A stretch of 64,000 bases of DNA from Epiperipatus broadwayi (Eukaryota; Onychophora; Udeonychophora; Euonychophora; Peripatidae), in contig JAQFVV010000020.1 of assembly GCA_028023455.1 (NCBI GenBank), forward strand, positions 12,316,385-12,380,384, in the 5' to 3' direction. The position numbers were made by a program, and so were the translations under genes. Under the pieces are notes generated by a model that was not told the DNA's origin, ran no database searches, and saw only the letters and a list, made by a program, of their open reading frames with translations. Positions 57,198 through 64,000 of this stretch are shown here, in pieces. Position 1 is the stretch's first letter. Every line of letters starts with the position of its first letter.

Positions 57198-60100
57198 CAT
57201 AAGTGAAACAGTCATAGATACAAATGACACAGTTTACTAAAAATTTTGGATATAAATCTGTTATTAAGAGACTAAAAGAACAAACTATTGTTAAACGTCT
57301 CACAGAAATAGAGTATCTGTAGTAAAAAAAATACTATATTCTGAAAAAGTATTAATAATTATTTAATAATAAACTTGTTCTGGCCCAATTAAATATATAT
57401 TAAAGAAAAAAGGAATTATAGCATTTTATGAAATAGCTAATATGGACTTATTTAATAAGTAAAAAATAGAATTAATTTTGCAAGTAATTTTATAGGTTTT
57501 TGTTAAAATATATAAATGTAACTTATAAAGTTTTTTTTTTTTTTAATTTCTTTAAATTCAATAGTCTTCTAAAATCTGTATGTAGATAAGAGATGATTTT
57601 ATGTAATATATTACATATTGAAAGTTGTGAAAAATTTAAGATATTTGAATCCTTCAGTGCTATTTTTTTTTTGTCCTTTGAAGAAAAGATAATTTGAAAA
57701 CATTGATGATAGTCTCTTTAGTATTGCATTCTTTCAAATCCTTATTTTTTATAGCAATATATATTATGCTTTCAGAAATAAACTTAAATATAGATCTCTA
57801 CCCTAAGAAGTTACTCCCCAATAATAATGTGATGATTTTATACAACATGTGAATTCAGAGAAATTATAAATACTACATATAAGTGATTTCTATCATTTCT
57901 TTTTCTAATTTTATCCAACTTTAATGTAATACTGTTGAAATTTCCAAAACATCTCATATATATATATTGTACCAGTTAAAACATGTTTATCCATCTAACA
58001 TGAGTTGGAACTCACAAAATGTACTTCAAACCCAGTAAGCCTGAGATTTAGGTCAGGGACCAACCTGAATTCGAACCCACTCTCCAAGTCCCAGGTCAAA
58101 CACCTAATGGATAACATAACAATGATGGCACATGAGAATTAATTTTAAATCCGGCCCACTAGCAGAACAGAGAAGACAATGAGACATCTACTAACTATGA
58201 CTTAACTAAAATATGTTTACGCATGGCTGTACATTTGGAAGTGAAGAAAAGAGGAATTTCAATTACTCAAATCAGTTAGACAATAAAAATATAGTTTAAT
58301 ATAATGACAAATTATTATACATACATTTATAAATTAATTGCATACATTAATATGTGCGCGAGTGAGCATGTGGTCTACCAAATGATAGATAATTATATAA
58401 TGTCATTCACACTATTATTTTTCATATGCTCTTTATTAGCTAAATAATATATTATAAATAAACACACATCTTTGGTGGGTCCAATATTAAGATGTCAATC
58501 AATTATTAGAAAGAATTTCACATAAAATTGCTATTAATGCTTTGGATTATGTTTCTGAAACATGGTGACTAACATTATTTCGGGGAGTGCTCTGGGATTC
58601 ATTAGATATAATATAAACTATTGTCATGCCATTATGGTCGTGAAAATAAATAAAACATTTCAAAATTATATTTAATTTTATGACAAAATATTTATTAACA
58701 AAAAACATTTAAAAGATAGAACACTTGATTTTCCCCAAGGCAGATACTCTTAAATAGATAAATAACAAATTACAATGATGGGATTGTGTAATAAAACTAA
58801 AATAGCATTAGTAATTAATCTAGATAGTAATATTTGGCATTTATATATATTTTGAACAGAATGCAATTTTAATATTATTACAGCACTAAAATTAGGTCAT
58901 AAGCAAAGGAAATAATAATACAAAGTTTGGCATTACTGACATAATGGAAAATAACTAAGAGGAAAAGGTCATGTTTCTGGATGAAAAACGAAGTCTAAGA
59001 CTCCCTTCTTGGGCAGTGCTTAGAGAAAAGTGTATAAGGCATGCCATGCACATCACTGATGTGCAGGCCTTTTATACGAATGAGATAGGCATAGCTTGTG
59101 CCAAACTTACAGGAATCACCACCAGAGGCTTTTTTATATGAAATAAGTGGACCTGGAAAGATTAACTATCCTCAGGACAAGGCTTGAGAAGTAAATCTAT
59201 GGGTTCAAACTTGTCACAACCCCCAGTTTAGAAGACCAGAAGCACGTAATAGATATATACAAAAATAGGCCGAATGTCAGTAATGCAATAATGATAAATG
59301 TCACTAATGACATTGAATAAGTTTTACTGCTTTAAAAATAAATGACCCTAGTTTGAATGCCATAATTTATACAGATAATGTGTGATGCCGCTATAATATA
59401 TATATATATAAGATTTTACTTAATAACTAACATAGTAAAATATACATTAAAATTTACCCCCTTCTTTTTCTGCTGTTTAAAAATGATTCAATCCCACCTT
59501 CGCAGATTTTACAACTGAGAATATTTAAGAATATATTTTAAGAGTATGAAAAAAGAAAATAACTAGCAGTTATATATAGAAAATAATTAATAAGTCACAC
59601 TTTCAAAATTGAATAAATAATATTTTAAATGATTTCAGAGCACTAACTAACTTGAGTTCTGGATTCACCCTGGGTAGAAAATCCAGAGTTAAACAAATAA
59701 CAAATTTTTACACTAAAACATAAACAAAATGTTGACTCATAAAAACAATCTGGCAAGTGTATTAATTAATAATGTGTTATGTTTTAAAAGAACATTTAGT
59801 AAAAAAAATGACAGAAAAGATTTTTAGAAATTAAGCTCACCAGGTTGCTTGAGATTGGCATATTAATAATAAAAACATACATATAAAATCAAGTAATAAA
59901 TAACTATAAATAAGTAACCACACCAAAGTTAAAAAACGTTAGAGCATATGAGAGAAAATTAGATTAATAGAAATTATTTAAGAGCAAATTACATATTAAC
60001 ACAAAAACAAAGTTAAATAATACATTAGAAAAAATCTTGATAGATTAGTTAGGCTATATTAGTTTGAGATGATGGCTTGAAAAGTTACCTTGCAATTTTA

Positions 60101-61655
60101 AGAGTCCAATTTAAAGTATGGTATGTGTACGGCAAATGAAATGCAAGTTCTTCAGTGGCCACAAGCTTCTATTAGCATTCTAAAGTTTGTAGGTCAGGCT
60201 TTTACTTCACTCTTGGGCAGCAGAATAATACATCCATGAAAGATGATAACCCAACAGGGCGAAGAAGGATGGTGGACTTACTACTATGTCATTTATAGTT
60301 TCACAGCAATGTGTAGCATGTTATCAATACAGTTCTCTCAATAGTAGCTAAATCTGTTGGTGATTTAAAATCTGGCCATTTTATATCCCTGCCCAGGTAT
60401 TTGAAGAATGCTTTCCATTTCTTATCTCTAGCTCAAATGTAATCTTTAATCTAACAGAAATTTTACATTTCTTTGTCCATTGTTTTTGAAAGATGCAACT
60501 GTAAGATAATGTCCAAAAATAAATTCAAATCCATTACCAGATTAGAAATAGATGTGACAAAAATATGTATAACAAAAGAAAATCTTTAATCTTAATCCCC
60601 ATTTTATTTTAAGTAAAAACTTTAATTAAAATACCTTCCCCAGATTAAAGCAATAGTGTTTACAATCCTTTAATTATTTTTGGACAATTAATGGTTGCAT
60701 CTTCCATCTTGGATTTTATAAAAATATACCGTTTAATAGAAAAAGTACTTTAAAAAGAAAAAGTTTAAAAAATGACGTATAATAAAATATTTACAAAAAA
60801 AATCAATTTTTCATTAGTATGTTTGCTCCTATATATATATATTTGAGCCACACCTATGTACTTTAATAAAAAAAAGAACTAATAATTAATAAAAAAAATT
60901 AATAATTTAAAAAAAATGTCATTGAAACATTAAAATTTTATAACTTGGGCATGCATCTCAAATATATACATAAAATATATATACATGACAAAAGGAGTGG
61001 GATGGGATATAGGGTTTGAATACAGGTTAGTAGATGGAACTATGAAACTCAATATTAAGCTGAGATTGACTGCTTCAATATATATATATTGTATGGAAAG
61101 AAATGTTAGAAATAAATATTTTTCATAAGCTCTGTTGAAAGGGTGTAAGTAAATAAACAAGCTCCAGGGAGTTGGGTGGCAAACATGATGAATGGGGAGC
61201 ACACCCTGGTATTTATATATTTAAAAACTTCTATTTGACACACTTTAAATAAATAAATAAAGGTGCTAGACAAACCAAAGTTTTTAAGATGTATTTTGTT
61301 GAATCAGCATCATCAGTTGGCCTGTATAATTATATCCTCTCAAATGTCTTCACCAATATTTATTGTTTATTTACTGTGTGATCACATTTTACTCTACAAA
61401 CATACAACAAAAAGGGCAAGTTAAAATAATACTATGTGTGTATATAGTTCTAAAAATGGTTGTATTATCCTCTAATTTTAAATTGAAAAGTCATGCTAAA
61501 CTTCCATTAATATCAGAATTTCAATTAAGTAGTTTCATTGGCCAAAATTTATTTAGATCACTAACAGGAAAAGCTTTTAATATAAATTTAATCATTTAAC
61601 AAATATCATGGTTAAAAATAATTTAATATTAGTTTATTGCCTATACTGAACTTAT
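57196..61655. other. AT-rich DNA; one box-B-like motif at 58.07 kb
   Basis: On the minus strand, GGGTTCGAATTC (complement of 58069-58080) is a good box B preceded by TCCATTAGGTGTTTG. A tRNA-derived relic is possible but not established. No gene is recognised elsewhere in the stretch. Confidence 0.3.
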
Positions 61656-61659
61656 TGTA

Positions 61660-62445
61660 ATTATAAGAGATTTGAACTCAGACTTTCAAGTTCCCTACAG
61701 TTATCCATACCATTTTATACAACTGATACACATAACCATATAATGCTAAAAAAATAAAAGATCAATATATGTATTTCATGCTGAACTAGCAATCATCAGT
61801 TGGTCCAGATCATCTTCCCCCCCATCCACCCCCACACACATATATATATAATCAGTGCTCAGTTTATATTACTATAGCAAATCTTCAAACTTTTGTAGAC
61901 AGGCTTCAATCTTCTCTATCCTCCAACTTTTCAGTCATCCATATTATTGAAAATCTGATGATGCAATGCTCAAAGATCCTGTTGATGACAATCTTATTGT
62001 TATATCAATGTTGTTTTTAAGTCATTCTGACTAACAGCCTGCATTCTTCCCATCTCACTTATATATATTTAAGTGGATATATTAAGGTTCTATACATGAA
62101 GAATCAAAGTGATTTAAAGTCAACATGGATATGACAATAAGATTGGCATCAGCAAGGGCTTTAAGCATTTAATCATTAGATTTTCAATGGTATAAATGAC
62201 TGATTGTAGCCTGTCCATTAAAGTTTAAAAATTTTCTATATCAATATAAACTGAGCATTGATTATATATGTGTTTGGAAGATGATGATTTGGACCAAATG
62301 ATGTGCTGGTTCAGCACGATATATATATATTGGAGATCATTTATTTTTTTCATATATATTTGGTCATATACATCAGTTGTATAAGATGATGTGGATAGCT
62401 GTAGTTATCTTGAAAGTCTGATTTCCTATCCCTTCCACCTAAATA
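61660..62445. repeat. F1-related inverted pair
   Basis: A minus copy (61660-62060) and a plus copy (62085-62445) meet at their 5' ends, as at 40945-41585. Shared parts include AAAATCTGATGATGCAATGC (minus) with GATTTTCAATGG (plus), and the CTGTCCATTAAAG block. The minus copy has a nearly intact hammerhead. The plus copy (62283-62340) has ATGATGT and GATA in place of the core strands. Confidence 0.8.
61755..61815 (-). ncRNA. F1 hammerhead ribozyme motif
   Basis: Minus strand: stem I ACCAA/TTGAT (one mismatch), CTGATGA (61799-61793), stem II TGC/GCA around TAGTTCA, GAAA (61777-61774), stem III ATA/TAT with a CA loop, and A as H17 (61766). All core nucleotides are intact even though this copy belongs to the more diverged subfamily. 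Confidence 0.65.
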
Positions 62446-62693
62446 AAAATCAGTTGTAAAAATAATTATCTGTGAATAGCAATCAATATATCAAGAAAAA
62501 GAACTTTTTTTCTTTTTCTAAAATTATTAAATATTTATTTCTTAATAAATATGTAGTGTTTATATCTAGCTGTTAATTTAATTTATATGATTTTTAAAAC
62601 AAAGTTAATCTTCAAAAATGTACATCATATTGAACATTGAAATTTATTTATCAAGTGCTTAGTAAATTTGTAATTAAATAAAAAGAATTTTGA

Positions 62694-62850
62694 CCTTTTT
62701 CACATATGCACTGCACCAGTTAAAGATAAAATGCCCACTCTTTATAAAGTCTCTATCTTGTGTTTAGGTTTGAAGGTTTTCCTGTACTCAACCCAGCATC
62801 ATTGAGCTTATATAAAATTAGTACAGCACATATGTGAAACTTTTTATTTA
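62694..62850. repeat. Short inverted-repeat element (MITE-like)
   Basis: TTTTTCACATATGCACTGCAC at the left and GTACAGCACATATGTGAAAC at the right are inverted copies with few mismatches, enclosing ~110 bp. The size and structure fit a MITE or hairpin. No duplication was confirmed. Confidence 0.45.
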
Positions 62851-64000
62851 ATCATATTGATCAGGAAATGGTTTTACTACTAACTTTATTATTACTTTTA
62901 ATTATTTTTTTACATTAGGAAGTTGATTTTTAATAATTATAAGATTAATTTTATTTGCTCATATACTTTGAATGCAATTTAATTAAAACATAAAGATAGG
63001 ATTGAGTTTTTTCAGAAAATACATTTTTAGACAGAAGGCTGTCATGAATTTCTTTATTTTATTTGTAAAGTTGATACTTGGTTTTTAAGATTAATTTCCT
63101 TATTTGTACATTTACTTTTAATGAAATTTATATCAAATATAGAAATTTTATGAAAAATAAGTTATGTTTCATTATAAAGTACAAATAAAAGCAAAATAGA
63201 AAAAAATAAACAAAAAGAAATCATGGATTTGTTTCAAAACAATATGCTCAGAGGGGTAATTAAATTCAAAGATTATATTCTTGGCAAAAAATATTATAAA
63301 ATCTCTAAGCTAATTATTAATAATATGATGTATTTAATGTAAAAAATGGTATCATCAATATATCCAGAAGTTGGATGTTTTTAGATTAAATAACATGATA
63401 AAATTTTTATAATATATATGTGTATGCAGGTGTACATTCAATTTTTATGCTCTCCTGTCTTTACTTGTTAACTATTAGTAGTAAATAAATATTTGGGACA
63501 CATTTACTTTACTATTATCTAGATACATTTATGGCATAATACAGAAAATCCTGAATGACCAAAATAATGTATTACAATTTCATAATCTCAATCAAAAAGT
63601 CTTTTTTTTTTTTTAAAAAAAAAAAATATTTTGTATTTAAATGTCACAGCAATATGACTTATATAAATAAACTCTTAGAATTATTATGTCAAATCAGAAA
63701 TAGTCATTCAAACTTCAAAACTGGTGACTTGTCAAAAATGGCCAAATAACCAATTTTTAATATCTATATAAAAAAAAATGAGAAGGGCCAATTTTTATCA
63801 ATACTGGTATTTTCAAGATACCCATTTCTGCACAGAAATATATTATTTAATGGTGAATTTTAAAGGTATTTAACTGAAATTTTTTATACAATGTAATGCA
63901 CATAAAACAAAGGGAATGTCTTGAAAAGTGGTTCAAGCACAGTGGCCTTAAAAATCACAAAGCTTAAAATTTCAAGCATCAGCAGAATGGGAAAGAAAAT
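62851..64000. other. AT-rich DNA without recognised feature
   Basis: Poly-T/poly-A at 63602-63628, otherwise nothing supported to the window end. Confidence 0.45.

Noticed and set aside
1-64000. CRISPR arrays, prokaryotic operons, rRNA genes
   Set aside because: Nothing resembles regularly spaced short repeats with unique spacers, dense coding or rRNA. The composition and elements are those of an animal genome.

Overview
This window reads as AT-rich, intron- or intergenic-type DNA from a large animal genome. It has no operons, ribosome binding sites or long host reading frames. It holds microsatellites, decayed retroelements (Penelope-like, RTE-clade, another non-LTR type), a Helitron remnant, a hAT-type MITE, and many inverted repeats. 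The Penelope/RTE/Helitron mix plus hammerhead-bearing short repeats suggests an invertebrate, most likely a lophotrochozoan such as a mollusc (possibly a cephalopod). That placement is inference. I found no host protein-coding gene, rRNA or functional tRNA that I can support.

Layout. 0.3-1.0 kb: minus-strand C-terminal part of a non-LTR retrotransposon. 2.0-2.8 kb: GC-richer repeat block. 3.5-10.8 kb: featureless AT-rich DNA. 10.8-16.7 kb: tandem copies of dispersed family F1, two minus-strand RTE remnants, and a TIR element with a CpG-richer, CCAAT-bearing core. 18-22.2 kb: hairpins with hammerhead-like cores and a large foldback element. 22.2-24.9 kb: minus-strand Helitron helicase remnant split by a tRNA-like SINE with a clean target-site duplication, then a Penelope-like endonuclease fragment. 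26-31 kb: a second foldback family, and a (GAA)n tract of about 550 bp abutting the C-terminus of the same non-LTR family seen at 0.3 kb. 29.5-41.6 kb: many F1 copies and a hAT MITE with an 8-bp duplication. 41.6-46.6 kb: a Penelope-like element beside a giant inverted repeat with nested insertions. 49-51.1 kb: head-to-head pair of Penelope-like copies. 51.1-52.9 kb: two more foldbacks. 53-64 kb: mostly featureless, one CpG-rich patch, and an inverted F1 pair at 61.7-62.4 kb.

Unifying theme. The signal that ordinary annotation would miss is hammerhead-ribozyme architecture (CTGANGA, stem II, GAAA, short stem III, NUH). It recurs in several unrelated-looking repeats: the F1 family, the foldback elements, and the ends of Penelope-like elements. 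The F1 copy at 35788-35848 has every core nucleotide, three helices and an AUA cleavage triplet. Other F1 copies show a compensatory change in stem III. F1 also occurs as tandem dimers of about 470 bp with a tRNA-like box B, the arrangement expected of animal retrozymes or of the schistosome hammerhead SINE-like satellite. Hammerheads in Penelope-like elements and retrozymes are established. Their presence in large foldback elements and the density here are what deserve a second look.
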